DNA of 6,583 nucleotides from Thermomicrobiales bacterium (GCA_025928535.1 JAICJJ010000168.1:1-6583), one strand, 5' to 3'. Shown: positions 1-6,389, numbered from the stretch's first letter. The notes: generated from the letters alone by a model not told the origin. A program made the numbers and translations.

Positions 1-208
1 GGGAGGGGAGACAGCCGTCGCAATTGCTGCCAGGGCCGGGCACTCGCCAGTGACGCAGGTACTGATACAGCACGGGGCTCATTGCTGTGTCGCATCGACA
101 CTTCACTCGGTCATTTCTGGCGATTTGCCGCTGATTCGTTGCCTCATCGAGCAGGTCTGACAACTCGGTCGTCGCCGTTACTCGAATTGTCTTTGGCTCG
201 ATCGCCAT
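1..208 (-). CDS. Possible partial small antitoxin-like protein (N-terminal part, runs off left edge)
   Basis: A minus-strand frame starts at an ATG (bases 208-206) and stays open for 69 codons to the edge of the window. The first 20 or so residues read MAIEPKTIRVTATTELSDLL and continue with DEA. This pattern (KTIRV, then an ELxxLLDEA helix, then a short strand around NDRVKCR) resembles the start of small antitoxin-like proteins common in Thermomicrobia-type genomes. I base that on remembered family appearance, not a search. The later residues (rich in C, P and G) do not look like that family, so the gene may be decayed or frameshifted, or the frame may be chance. No convincing Shine-Dalgarno precedes the ATG. 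G+C is lower here (roughly 53% over 61-180) than in acs. It lies 125 bases downstream of acs on the same strand. Nothing else in bases 1-333 looks coding. Confidence 0.3.
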   Translation of the reverse strand, partial: MAIEPKTIRVTATTELSDLLDEATNQRQIARNDRVKCRCDTAMSPVLYQYLRHWRVPGPGSNCDGCLPS

Positions 209-264
209 GGCGTCACCGCTCGCTGCGTGTTCCGATTCCATACGGGTCAGCGGAGCAACGATTC

Positions 265-320
265 AGCGAAAAGCGGGATGTCTGCCGGTTCGTCTGACCG
301 TGACCGTCCCGCATTTCGCT
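265..320 (-). terminator. Imperfect inverted repeat just downstream of acs, weak terminator candidate
   Basis: AGCGAAA (265-271) pairs with TTTCGCT (314-320). After a 2-base mismatch, CGGGA (274-278) pairs with TCCCG (307-311). The loop of about 28 bases contains a small CGGT/ACCG sub-stem. It begins 13 bases past the acs stop codon on the minus strand, the right place for a terminator. There is no T-tract after it in either direction, so intrinsic termination is doubtful. Confidence 0.25.
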
Positions 321-333
321 TCCGCCTGGTCCA

Positions 334-2316
334 CTACTCCTCGTCCGCCGACTTTGCGCTCGCTTCCCGGATCGTTTCGACCACGCCAGCGTCGGCCAGC
401 GTCGTCGTGTCGCCGAGTTGACGGCCGGAGGCGATGTCGCGCAGGAGCCGCCGCATGATTTTGCCGGAGCGCGTCTTCGGCAAGTCGGGCGTGAACATCA
501 CCGTTTTCGGCCGGGCGATCGCGCCGATCTTGTGGGCGACATGCGCCCGCAATTCTTCGCCCAGCGCGGGCGTCGTTTCGACGCCTGACTTGAGGATCAC
601 GAAGGAAAAGATCGCTTCGCCGGTCAATTCGTCCGGCCGCCCGACGACCGCCGCTTCCGCCACCCGTGGATCGGAAACGAGCGCGCTTTCGATTTCGGTC
701 GTGCTGAGCCGGTGGCCCGACACGTTCATCACGTCGTCGACCCGACCCATCAGCCAGTAGTCGCCGTCTTCGTCCCGCTTCGCGCCATCGCCCGGGAAGT
801 AGGCTCCCGGGAAGCGGCTCCAGTAGGTCGCCTGGTACCGTTCCGGATCGCCGTAGATGCCCCGCAGCATTGCCGGCCACGGCTTGCGGAGGACGAGATA
901 CCCCGCTTTCCCGAGCGGGACGGAATGGCCGTCGGCATCGACGATATCGGCGTCGACGCCGGGAAACGGCTTGGTCGCCGAGCCGGGCTTGGTCGTCGTG
1001 ATGCCGGGCAGCGGGGTGATCATGATCATTCCCGTTTCCGTCTGCCACCAGGTATCGACGATCGGGCAGCGGCCGTGGCCGATGTGGTCGTGGTACCACA
1101 TCCACGCTTCGGGGTTGATCGGCTCGCCGACGGTGCCGAGCAGGCGCAGCGACGACAGATCGTGCCGGGCGGCGTATTGCGGCCCCCACTTCATGTGGGC
1201 GCGGATCGCCGTCGGCGCGCAATAGAGGATCGTGACCTTGTAGCGTTCGATGATCTCCCACCACCGCCCCGGGTCGGGATAGTCGGGCGTGCCTTCGTAC
1301 ATCAATCCGGTCGCGCCATTTGCGAGCGGCCCATAGACGATGTAAGAGTGGCCGGTCACCCAACCGATGTCGGCGGCGGCCCAGTAGATGTCGTCGTCCT
1401 TGATGTCGAAGACGTCGCGATGCGTCGTCGCCATGCCGGTCAGGTAGCCGCCGGTGGTGTGAAGGATTCCTTTCGGCTTGGCCGTCGTGCCCGAGGTGTA
1501 GAGGAGGTACAGCATGTCTTCGCTGTCCATCGCCTCGGGCGGACAATCGGCGGCTTGCCGCGGCACGATGTCGTCCCACCAGAGGTCGCGGCCATCGACC
1601 ATGTTCACCGGTTCGCCGGTCCGCCGGGCGACGATCACCGTGTCGACGATTCCGGTCCGCGCCACCGCTTCGTCGACTTGCGGCTTCAGCGCCGCCGCCT
1701 TGCCGCGGCGAAAGCCGCCGTCGGCGGTGATGACGATCTTCGATTGGGAGTCGTCGATTCGGTCGGCCAGTGCGTCGGCGGAAAAGCCGCCGAACACGAC
1801 GTTGTGCGGCGCGCCGATCCGGGCGCAGGCGAGCATGGCGGTCGGCAATTCCGGAATCATCGGCATGTAGATCGTGACGCGGTCGCCGCGCCGCACGCCG
1901 AGTTCTTTCAGTGCGTTGGCGCAACGCTGCACGTCGTCCAGCAATTGGGCGTAGGTGATCGTCTTGCGGTCGCCTGGCTCCCCTTCCCAATAGAAGGCGA
2001 CGCGGTCGCCCTGCCCCGCTTTGACATGCCGGTCGAGGCAGTTGTAGGAAACGTTGAGTTTGCCGCCGACGAACCATTTCGCGAACGGCAGGTTCCATTC
2101 GAGCACCGTCTGCCACGGCTCGAACCAGTCGAGCTTGCGCGCCTGATCCGCCCAGAATCCTTCCAGATCGTCCGCCGCCCGCTGGTAGATCGCCGGATCG
2201 CTGACGTTGGCCTCCGCCGCGAACTTGGGCGGCGGCGGAAACGCGCGGTCTTCGGCCAGCAACGCTTCGAGCGTGGCCTGACCGTCGCTGCGAGGTGTCT
2301 TCGTGGAGTCGCTCAT
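334..2316 (-). CDS. acs: Acetate--CoA ligase (acetyl-CoA synthetase, AMP-forming)
   Basis: A 660-residue cytosolic enzyme that makes acetyl-CoA from acetate, ATP and CoA through acetyl-AMP. The length is normal for Acs. The phosphate-binding loop [11 protein letters not shown] lies at 273-283 and the core motif DTWWQTETG at 421-429. Residues matching the well-studied Salmonella enzyme all appear at a constant offset of +10: acetate pocket V320, T321, V396 and W424; nucleotide-binding D510, R525 and R536; and the catalytic, acetylatable lysine K619 in [11 protein letters not shown]. The intact tryptophan W424 argues for acetate rather than longer acids. The start is supported by GAGGA (minus strand, 2323-2327) six bases upstream of ATG. 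Oddities are minor: the loop has A279 where many Acs have Gly, and GM replaces the usual GG after QTET. marR lies 139 bases upstream on the same strand. No acetyltransferase or deacetylase gene is nearby. Confidence 0.98.
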   Translation of the reverse strand: MSDSTKTPRSDGQATLEALLAEDRAFPPPPKFAAEANVSDPAIYQRAADDLEGFWADQARKLDWFEPWQTVLEWNLPFAKWFVGGKLNVSYNCLDRHVKAGQGDRVAFYWEGEPGDRKTITYAQLLDDVQRCANALKELGVRRGDRVTIYMPMIPELPTAMLACARIGAPHNVVFGGFSADALADRIDDSQSKIVITADGGFRRGKAAALKPQVDEAVARTGIVDTVIVARRTGEPVNMVDGRDLWWDDIVPRQAADCPPEAMDSEDMLYLLYTSGTTAKPKGILHTTGGYLTGMATTHRDVFDIKDDDIYWAAADIGWVTGHSYIVYGPLANGATGLMYEGTPDYPDPGRWWEIIERYKVTILYCAPTAIRAHMKWGPQYAARHDLSSLRLLGTVGEPINPEAWMWYHDHIGHGRCPIVDTWWQTETGMIMITPLPGITTTKPGSATKPFPGVDADIVDADGHSVPLGKAGYLVLRKPWPAMLRGIYGDPERYQATYWSRFPGAYFPGDGAKRDEDGDYWLMGRVDDVMNVSGHRLSTTEIESALVSDPRVAEAAVVGRPDELTGEAIFSFVILKSGVETTPALGEELRAHVAHKIGAIARPKTVMFTPDLPKTRSGKIMRRLLRDIASGRQLGDTTTLADAGVVETIREASAKSADEE

Positions 2317-2350
2317 CTCTCGTCCTCACCGGTGTGGCGGAGTCGCGCTG

Positions 2351-2378
2351 GCCCGGCCCGGCATGCCGCCGGCCGGGC
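2351..2378 (-). other. GC-rich hairpin in the acs leader
   Basis: GCCCGGCC (2351-2358) pairs perfectly with GGCCGGGC (2371-2378). The enclosed bases contain the 10-base palindrome CGGCATGCCG (2359-2368). It lies between marR and acs. It could be a marR transcript-end stem without a U-tract, a 5' leader structure of acs, or a relic of a dispersed palindromic repeat: the same 10-base core sits at the centre of both palindromes near 6488 and 6569. Its function is unknown. Confidence 0.45.
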
Positions 2379-2391
2379 GCTCTCTGCCCCG

Positions 2392-2397
2392 AGTATA
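2392..2397 (-). promoter_or_regulatory. Candidate -10 box for acs (TATACT)
   Basis: Read on the minus strand this is TATACT, a 5/6 match to the -10 consensus and conspicuous in DNA this rich in G+C. It lies about 75 bases before the acs ATG and would start a transcript just before the 2378-2351 hairpin. No good -35 box is visible 16-18 bases upstream (the 17-spaced hexamer is GCGGGC), so an activator or a different sigma factor would be needed, or the box is chance. Confidence 0.3.
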
Positions 2398-2455
2398 CCT
2401 GCGTGCCGCGCCGTGCCCGCGACGCGCGTCGGCGTTGTCGGAGCGGATCGCGGAT

Positions 2456-2977
2456 TTATCGAGGCGATGCGGGACCGCTCGAACAATCGCTCTTCGTCAT
2501 CTCATCGATGTCCGGCGTCAGTTTGCGGACCAGGGTCAGCAAGGCGTGCCGCTCGCTCGGCTCCAACCCTGCCGTGGCGGGCGACTCGGTGACCAATTGC
2601 GATTGCAACATTGCTCGACAGGAGATGCCATCGCCGGTCAATGTCAGGCGCTTCACACGCCGGTCGCTCGGGTCGCTCACTCGTTGGACCAACCCACGAC
2701 GCTCGAGCCGAGTGACCAAGCCGGTGATGTTGGATCGATCGCAGTTGAGGATGACGGCCAGTTCGCTCATCGTTCGTGCTCGCGCGAGATATCGGATGAG
2801 GACCGCCTGCTGCGGCGTCAGCCCGAGCGTGGCCGCGGCCGAGACCATTCGAGCGCGCAGATTATCGGCAAGCGCGAGCAGACGATGCTCGAGTTCGCTC
2901 GTCAGTTCTTCACGGCGCCCGGGGCTGATGGCTCCGCACGTGGGCTCCGACGTCGCCACGTCAATGCTTGACATCAT
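2456..2977 (-). CDS. MarR-family winged-helix transcriptional regulator
   Basis: A 173-residue DNA-binding protein expected to act as a ligand-responsive dimer, usually a repressor of a divergent gene. The winged helix-turn-helix is clear. A helix around 54-66 (TPQQAVLIRYLAR) leads to the HTH MSELAVILNCDRSNITGLVT (70-89), then LERRGLVQR, then the wing DPSDRRVKRLTLTGDG (102-117) with the DxRRxxxxLT pattern of the family. The N-terminal tail (about 20 residues) and the Ser/Pro-rich C-terminus are slightly long. Two cysteines, C14 and C79, fall in the tail and the HTH; redox sensing cannot be claimed from that. The start is ambiguous among TTG 2980, ATG 2977 and ATG 2974, with only a weak AGAAAG ahead; I chose the first ATG. 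It is divergent from the PPOX-LLM pair, and paired operator-like sites overlap its own start, suggesting autoregulation. Its ligand cannot be read from the sequence. Confidence 0.93.
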   Translation of the reverse strand: MMSSIDVATSEPTCGAISPGRREELTSELEHRLLALADNLRARMVSAAATLGLTPQQAVLIRYLARARTMSELAVILNCDRSNITGLVTRLERRGLVQRVSDPSDRRVKRLTLTGDGISCRAMLQSQLVTESPATAGLEPSERHALLTLVRKLTPDIDEMTKSDCSSGPASPR

Positions 2978-2980
2978 CAA
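2968..2980. promoter_or_regulatory. Candidate MarR operator 1 (TTGA-N5-TCAA)
   Basis: TTGACATCATCAA is an inverted repeat of TTGA/TCAA with a 5-base spacer, followed by CTTT. It overlaps the first codons of marR and the TTGACA -35 box of the divergent promoter. A second, slightly offset inverted repeat (GTCAA-TGC-TTGAC, 2960-2972) shares one arm. The same TTGA-N5-TCAACTTT string recurs at 3006-3022. Symmetric TTG-rich sites of this size are typical MarR targets; assignment to this regulator is inference from position. Confidence 0.55.
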
Positions 2981-2996
2981 CTTTCTTCGTTACCCT
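2968..2996 (+). promoter_or_regulatory. Candidate sigma-70 type promoter for the PPOX-LLM pair
   Basis: A perfect -35 hexamer TTGACA (2968-2973) is followed after exactly 17 bases by TACCCT (2991-2996), a 3/6 match to the -10 consensus. Transcription would start near 3003, inside or beside operator 2, about 65 bases ahead of the PPOX start codon. The -35 box is embedded in operator 1, which fits repression by MarR. The weak -10 keeps confidence moderate. Confidence 0.45.
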
Positions 2997-3005
2997 GCTA
3001 ATTTG

Positions 3006-3018
3006 TTGAGTGTATCAA
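3006..3018. promoter_or_regulatory. Candidate MarR operator 2 (TTGA-N5-TCAA)
   Basis: TTGAGTGTATCAA has perfect four-base arms that extend to five (GTTGA/TCAAC, 3005-3019), and it is followed by CTTT as in operator 1. Its centre is 38 bases from operator 1. It sits at the expected start point of the PPOX transcript. On the minus strand it also contains TTGATA, which could serve as the marR -35 box, although no good -10 follows it. Binding by the adjacent MarR protein is inferred. Confidence 0.55.
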
Positions 3019-3053
3019 CTTTGTTGGCGCACGGCTTTGTCGATCGCCTCGTG

Positions 3054-3061
3054 AGAAGGAG
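3054..3061 (+). promoter_or_regulatory. Strong Shine-Dalgarno that fixes the PPOX start
   Basis: AGAAGGAG lies 7 bases before the ATG at 3069. The reading frame is open far upstream, with in-frame ATG 2964, TTG 3003 and GTG 3051. Those upstream starts fall inside the operator/promoter region or lack a ribosome site. This motif and the family-like residues that begin right after it favour 3069. Confidence 0.8.
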
Positions 3062-3068
3062 CGGCTTC

Positions 3069-3506
3069 ATGTTTTCCGATGAGGAACTCGCTTTTTTGCG
3101 GTCGCAACGGCTGGCTCGGCTGGCCACGGTCGCCTCGGACGGCCAACCGACCGTCGACGCCGTCGGCTTCCAGTTCGACGGCGAGCGCTTCTTTATCGGC
3201 GGCCACAACCTGCCCGGCTCGCGCAAGTATCGCAACATCGTCGCCGGCAACCACAAGGTCGCACTGATCGCCGATGACGTCGCCGCGACCGATCCGTGGA
3301 CTCCTCGCGGCATCAAGGTTCACGGCGTGGCCGAGATCGTCGCTCGCGACGGCATGTTCGGCACAGGCGACTATTTCGCGGTCACCCCGACAGTTTCCTG
3401 GAGTTGGGGGATTGTCGCTCCGGCGTTCGGCGAGCAAGGAGCCGCCTGGCACAAGAGCATTTGGGAGACTGTCGCTGGCGACGAATTACCCGACAAAGAA
3501 GATTGA
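3069..3506 (+). CDS. PPOX-class (pyridoxamine 5'-phosphate oxidase-like) predicted F420-dependent oxidoreductase
   Basis: A 145-residue split-barrel flavin/deazaflavin protein. The opening pattern FSDEELAFLRSQRLARLATV (2-21) with the following DGQPTVDAVGFQFDGERFFIGG is characteristic of small PPOX-fold proteins. The segments GSRKYRNI (50-57), KVALIADDVAATDPWTPRGIKVHG (63-86) and the closing strand TVSWSWG (108-114) match the subfamily predicted to bind coenzyme F420. After that strand, where many relatives stop, there are about 30 more residues rich in aromatic and acidic positions. Cofactor (F420, FMN or heme/biliverdin) is inferred from the subfamily; substrate is unknown. It is the first gene of a two-gene unit, 18 bases ahead of the LLM gene and divergent from marR, whose predicted operators overlap its promoter. 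A role in reducing or detoxifying a small molecule sensed by MarR is plausible but unproven. Confidence 0.9.
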   Translation: MFSDEELAFLRSQRLARLATVASDGQPTVDAVGFQFDGERFFIGGHNLPGSRKYRNIVAGNHKVALIADDVAATDPWTPRGIKVHGVAEIVARDGMFGTGDYFAVTPTVSWSWGIVAPAFGEQGAAWHKSIWETVAGDELPDKED

Positions 3507-3524
3507 GCACTCGCGAGGATCGTC

Positions 3525-4427
3525 ATGCCCGACTACGGCCACGATCTGCAATTCGGCTTCTTTCTCGACCCGACGACCGGCGATCCCGCCGGCACGCTCG
3601 CCCTTGGCCGCGCTCTCGACGACCTCGGCTACGACCTGATCGGCATCCAGGATCATCCCTACCAGCCGCGCCACTACGACGCCCTGGCGTTGATCGCGGT
3701 TTTGCTCGGCCAGACAGGGCGTGTCCGCATCTTTCCCGACGTCGCCAATTTGCCGTTGCGCCCGCCGGCGATGCTCGCTAAGCAAGCGGCGACGCTCGAC
3801 CAGTTGAGCGGCGGCCGGTTCGAACTCGGCCTCGGCGCCGGCGCGTTCTGGGAAGGCGTGCGGGCAATGGGCGGTCCCGTGCGGGAGCCGAAGCAGGCGC
3901 TGGCGGCGTTGCGCGAAGCCATCGTCCTGATCCGGCAGTTCTGGAGCGGCGCGCCCTTGCGCCACGCGGGCGAGATCTATCAGGCCGTCGGGGCGCAGCC
4001 CGGCCCGGCGACTGCCCACGCCATCGGCATCTGGCTCGGGGTGGTCGGCCCCCGCGCGCTGCGGCTCACCGGCGAACTGGCCGACGGCTGGGTTCCATCC
4101 ATGTCGTACGTGCCGCCGGGGCACGCCGCGGCTGGCAACGCGATCATCGACGAGGCCGCTCGCGCCGCAGGGCGGGACCCCGCCGCGATCCGGCGCATCT
4201 ACAACTTCGCCGGCGAATTCGCGCACGTGGCCGAAGCCGGCCTCGGCGCCGACGACCGGCAAATCGTCGGCCCGCCCGACCACTGGGTCGAGGTCTTGTC
4301 CCGCCTGGCCCTCGAGCAGGGATTTTCGACGTTCATCCTCTGGGGCGAACCGGCCGGCCCGCGCCTCCGGACCTTCATCGAGGATATCGCCCCAGAGGTG
4401 AAAGCGCGCGTCGCCGCCCGGAGGTAG
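3525..4427 (+). CDS. LLM-class flavin- or F420-dependent oxidoreductase (luciferase-like)
   Basis: A 300-residue TIM-barrel enzyme of the bacterial luciferase-like superfamily, which uses FMN or F420 to oxidise or reduce small organic substrates. Length is typical. Visible landmarks are an N-terminal strand LQFGFFLDP (8-16); the GYDLIGIQDHPY segment (35-46) ending in the common DHP; the region NLPLRPPAMLAKQAATLDQL (75-94) leading into SGGRFELGLGAGAFWEG (95-111), the family's most recognisable block; the IWLGVVGPRALRLTGELADGWVP strand-helix (169-191); and a late FSTFILWGE strand (267-275). Substrate and cofactor cannot be decided from sequence. The short spacing after the PPOX gene and a modest SD (GAGG about 7 bases before ATG) indicate co-transcription. 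The pairing of two putatively F420-linked proteins supports F420 as cofactor and the MarR protein as their shared regulator. No F420 biosynthesis gene is in the window. Confidence 0.94.
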   Translation: MPDYGHDLQFGFFLDPTTGDPAGTLALGRALDDLGYDLIGIQDHPYQPRHYDALALIAVLLGQTGRVRIFPDVANLPLRPPAMLAKQAATLDQLSGGRFELGLGAGAFWEGVRAMGGPVREPKQALAALREAIVLIRQFWSGAPLRHAGEIYQAVGAQPGPATAHAIGIWLGVVGPRALRLTGELADGWVPSMSYVPPGHAAAGNAIIDEAARAAGRDPAAIRRIYNFAGEFAHVAEAGLGADDRQIVGPPDHWVEVLSRLALEQGFSTFILWGEPAGPRLRTFIEDIAPEVKARVAARR

Positions 4428-4616
4428 GCGCGTCGCAGGGTTCTCCGGTGGGGCGGTCGGCGGACGATTCTCTACGATTCGGTCGGGCGGCGGAGTCCGG
4501 TCGATGACGCAGGCGGCCTCGCCGTCGGTGATGCGCGATCCCGGAACCGAACGACGGGCGCCTGCGAACGGACCGGCGACATTCAGGGAACGAGCAAAGG
4601 AAAGGCGATCGCGCCC

Positions 4617-5165
4617 ATGAAATGTATCGGCGTCTTTTGTTCGGCCAGAGAACTTTCTGGGGAATACACCAAACCCACCGAAGAATTTGCCAGGATGATG
4701 GCAGAGCAGGGATATAGTCTTGTCTGGGGCGGTTCGGACGTGGGCCTGATGAGCGTTATCGCCCATGGAGTTCGGGATGGCGGAGGAAGAATCATTGGCG
4801 TCTCGGTCGATCTTTTTGCTCATCTTGCGCACAAAGATCCCGATGAAATGATCATCGCCAGAGATTTGGGTGACCGAAAGGCGATGATGCTCAAAAGAAG
4901 CGATGCGGTTGTCGTGCTTCCCGGCGGAACCGGAACGCTTGACGAGGCGATGGCGATGATTGAAGAACGAAAAAATGGACTCCATGACAAGCCGATCGTG
5001 ATTTTGAATCTTGCGGATTTTTACGCCGGACTCAGGATGAATTTTTTCAGGATGCGGGATGAGGGATTTTTGCATCGGCCGCTTGACGAGGTCGTTTACT
5101 TCGCCGATACGCCACAAGACGCGATTGAATATATCAATCGTCACCTGACGGTCAGCGTTCGCTGA
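4617..5165 (+). CDS. LOG-family (TIGR00730-type) Rossmann-fold protein, putative nucleoside-monophosphate phosphoribohydrolase
   Basis: A 182-residue cytosolic protein of the family once mislabelled lysine decarboxylase. Characterised members (LOG) release free cytokinin base from riboside monophosphates, and bacterial ones hydrolyse AMP-like nucleotides. Visible motifs are the N-terminal strand IGVFCSA, a glycine turn WGGSDVGLMS (37-46; many relatives have G where this has S46), DRKAMM (86-91) with the conserved Arg-Lys, and the hallmark PGGTGTLDE (102-110) with catalytic Glu110. Length is normal. G+C is about half in each 60-base row I counted (28-32 of 60), against 44 of 60 in a row of the LLM gene, with many A/T-ending codons (AAA, GAT, TTT, ATT). 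This suggests recent acquisition. A purine-rich AAAGGAAAGG at 4596-4605 lies 11 bases ahead of the ATG, slightly far. DUF302 follows after 29 bases. Confidence 0.92.
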   Translation: MKCIGVFCSARELSGEYTKPTEEFARMMAEQGYSLVWGGSDVGLMSVIAHGVRDGGGRIIGVSVDLFAHLAHKDPDEMIIARDLGDRKAMMLKRSDAVVVLPGGTGTLDEAMAMIEERKNGLHDKPIVILNLADFYAGLRMNFFRMRDEGFLHRPLDEVVYFADTPQDAIEYINRHLTVSVR

Positions 5166-5194
5166 TTCGCCGCGACGAATCGGAGGAGCGAACC

Positions 5195-5614
5195 ATGGAA
5201 CAGCAGACTGGCGATTACGGCTTCGGCGCGGCGATCGACGCGCCGCTCGACGAAGCGATGGCGCGAACGACGGCGGCGCTCGCGGCCGAGGGATTCGCCG
5301 TGCTCACGGCGATCGACGTTCGCGCCACGTTGCGCGACAAACTGGGCGTCGATTTCGAGCCCTACGTTATCCTCGGCGCCTGCAACGCCGATCTCGCCTG
5401 GCGCGGTCTCCACGCTGACCACAACCTTGGCTTGCTCTTCCCCTGCAACGTCATCGTCCACCAGCATGGCGACCGCTCGATGGCCGCGGCGGTCGATCCG
5501 CTCAAGTTGCTGGCCATCGCCGGCGACAACCCGGCGCTGCGAGAGGTTGCGGAAGACGCGACGGCTGGCTTGCGTCGGGTCATCGACCGGCTCGCAAGGC
5601 CGCAGGGCGCGTGA
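5195..5614 (+). CDS. DUF302 domain protein
   Basis: A 139-residue soluble protein that is almost wholly one DUF302 domain. The family signature is easily seen: EGFAVLTAIDVRATLRDKLG (32-51), then FEPYVILGACNADLAWRGL (54-72), then GLLFPCNVIVHQ (79-90) and a short C-terminal helix. The two conserved cysteines, C63 in GACN and C84 in PCNV, are both present. The molecular function of DUF302 is not established, and I do not assign one. There is no signal peptide or membrane segment. The start is firm: GGAGGAG (5182-5188) sits six bases before ATG. It is 29 bases downstream of the LOG gene, so the two may share a transcript, but its codon use is GC-rich like the rest of the window, so the two genes have different histories. 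It converges on gatD with only 19 bases between stop codons. Confidence 0.92.
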   Translation: MEQQTGDYGFGAAIDAPLDEAMARTTAALAAEGFAVLTAIDVRATLRDKLGVDFEPYVILGACNADLAWRGLHADHNLGLLFPCNVIVHQHGDRSMAAAVDPLKLLAIAGDNPALREVAEDATAGLRRVIDRLARPQGA

Positions 5615-5633
5615 CGACGAGGGAACACCGGTG

Positions 5634-6356
5634 TCAGCGCGTGCGGACCGCTCGATCGCGCGCCGATGCGTGGGCCGCGACCTCGTAACGGTCGTCGAGC
5701 GGCGGCAGCGCGACCGTGCCGTGCCGCCGTTCCAGCGCCCGCGCCAGGAGCCAATCGGCCAGATTCGGGTTTTTCGGCAAGAGCGAACCGTGCAGATAGC
5801 AGCCGATGGCGTTGCGCCAAATCGCGCCTTCGGTCCCATCCGTGCCGTTGTTGCCGCGTCCCACCCGCACGCGGCCGAGCGGGCTTGCCCCGGCGCCGAG
5901 CCAGGTCAGCCCGGAATGGTTTTCGAAGCCGACCAGGTCGCCGAACGCCGTTTCGACGACGACGTTGCCGATGAACCGCTCCGGTCCCGCCTCGGTGACG
6001 AGATCGAAGACGCCGATGCCGGGCAAGGCCGGCCCGCCGTGCGGCCGGTATTCGTGGCCGAAGAGTTGATAGCCGCCGCAGACGGTCAGCGCCGCCGCGC
6101 CATCTTCGACCGCCCGCCGGATTGCCGCGCCTTTCGCGCCCTGCAAATCGCGGGCGATCGCTTCCTGCTCCTGATCCTGGCCGCCGCCGAAGAAAAAGAG
6201 ATCGATTGTTTCCGGAATCGGGTCGCCGATGCCGATTTCCCGCGTCTCGGCCTCGATGCCGCGCCAGCGCGACCGGCGTTCGAGCGCGATGATGTTGCCC
6301 CGGTCGCCGTAGATGTTCATCTTCGTGCCGTAGAGCCAGCCGATCGTCAGACGCAT
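5634..6356 (-). CDS. gatD: GatD-type glutamine amidotransferase (lipid II isoglutaminyl synthase subunit)
   Basis: A 240-residue class I, CobB/CobQ-like glutaminase. In known systems GatD supplies ammonia to MurT, which amidates the D-Glu of lipid II on the cytoplasmic face. The N-terminus (LTIGWLYGTKMNIYGDRGNI) is typical. FFFGGGQDQEQ (54-64) leads to the nucleophile C93 in TVCGGYQLFGHEY. R127 in ERFIGN and H189 in CYLHGSLLPKNP complete the active site, at positions close to C94, R128 and H189 of the staphylococcal protein. FENHSG (144-149) is also family-like. An excellent SD (GGGAGGG, plus-strand 6364-6370) supports the start. MurT is normally encoded directly beside gatD, often overlapping, but here the neighbours are DUF302 (convergent) and a repeat-bearing gap. 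MurT must lie beyond the right edge or elsewhere. CobQ/CobB amidotransferases are the alternative but have additional domains. Confidence 0.93.
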   Translation of the reverse strand: MRLTIGWLYGTKMNIYGDRGNIIALERRSRWRGIEAETREIGIGDPIPETIDLFFFGGGQDQEQEAIARDLQGAKGAAIRRAVEDGAAALTVCGGYQLFGHEYRPHGGPALPGIGVFDLVTEAGPERFIGNVVVETAFGDLVGFENHSGLTWLGAGASPLGRVRVGRGNNGTDGTEGAIWRNAIGCYLHGSLLPKNPNLADWLLARALERRHGTVALPPLDDRYEVAAHASARDRAVRTR

Positions 6357-6375
6357 CGCCGATCCCTCCCGTCGT

Positions 6376-6389
6376 CGCGCGGCCGCGCG
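6376..6389. repeat. 14-base GC palindrome upstream of gatD
   Basis: CGCGCGGCCGCGCG is self-complementary over 14 bases. It lies about 20 bases ahead of the gatD start, just before its SD on the minus strand, where a folded mRNA could affect translation. In DNA this rich in G+C such a palindrome can arise by chance. Confidence 0.35.

Noticed and set aside
263..2329. A 688-codon minus-strand frame overlapping acs almost entirely
   Set aside because: It is a shifted-frame shadow of acs. Its translation is low-complexity, dominated by Arg, Gly and Ala, and has no family motif.
712..2592. A 626-codon plus-strand frame antisense to acs and part of marR
   Set aside because: Long antisense frames are expected opposite GC-rich genes. 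The translation is rich in Arg, Val, Asp and His with no recognisable domain, and it crosses the acs promoter region and marR.
2295..3068. The upstream part of the PPOX reading frame as a long N-terminal extension
   Set aside because: It runs antisense through marR and the divergent promoter. A strong SD and family-like residues begin at 3069.
4418..4448. CCGGAG/CTCCGG inverted repeat at the LLM stop codon as a terminator
   Set aside because: The arms are only six bases with a 19-base loop and no T-tract. This is common by chance in such GC-rich DNA.
3486..5144. A 552-codon minus-strand frame spanning the LLM gene, the spacer and LOG
   Set aside because: It runs antisense through two well-identified genes of very different composition. 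No part of the translation resembles a known family.
5625..5634. Palindrome ACACCGGTGT between convergent DUF302 and gatD as a shared terminator
   Set aside because: Ten bases with no loop cannot form a stable RNA hairpin, and no T-tract flanks it.
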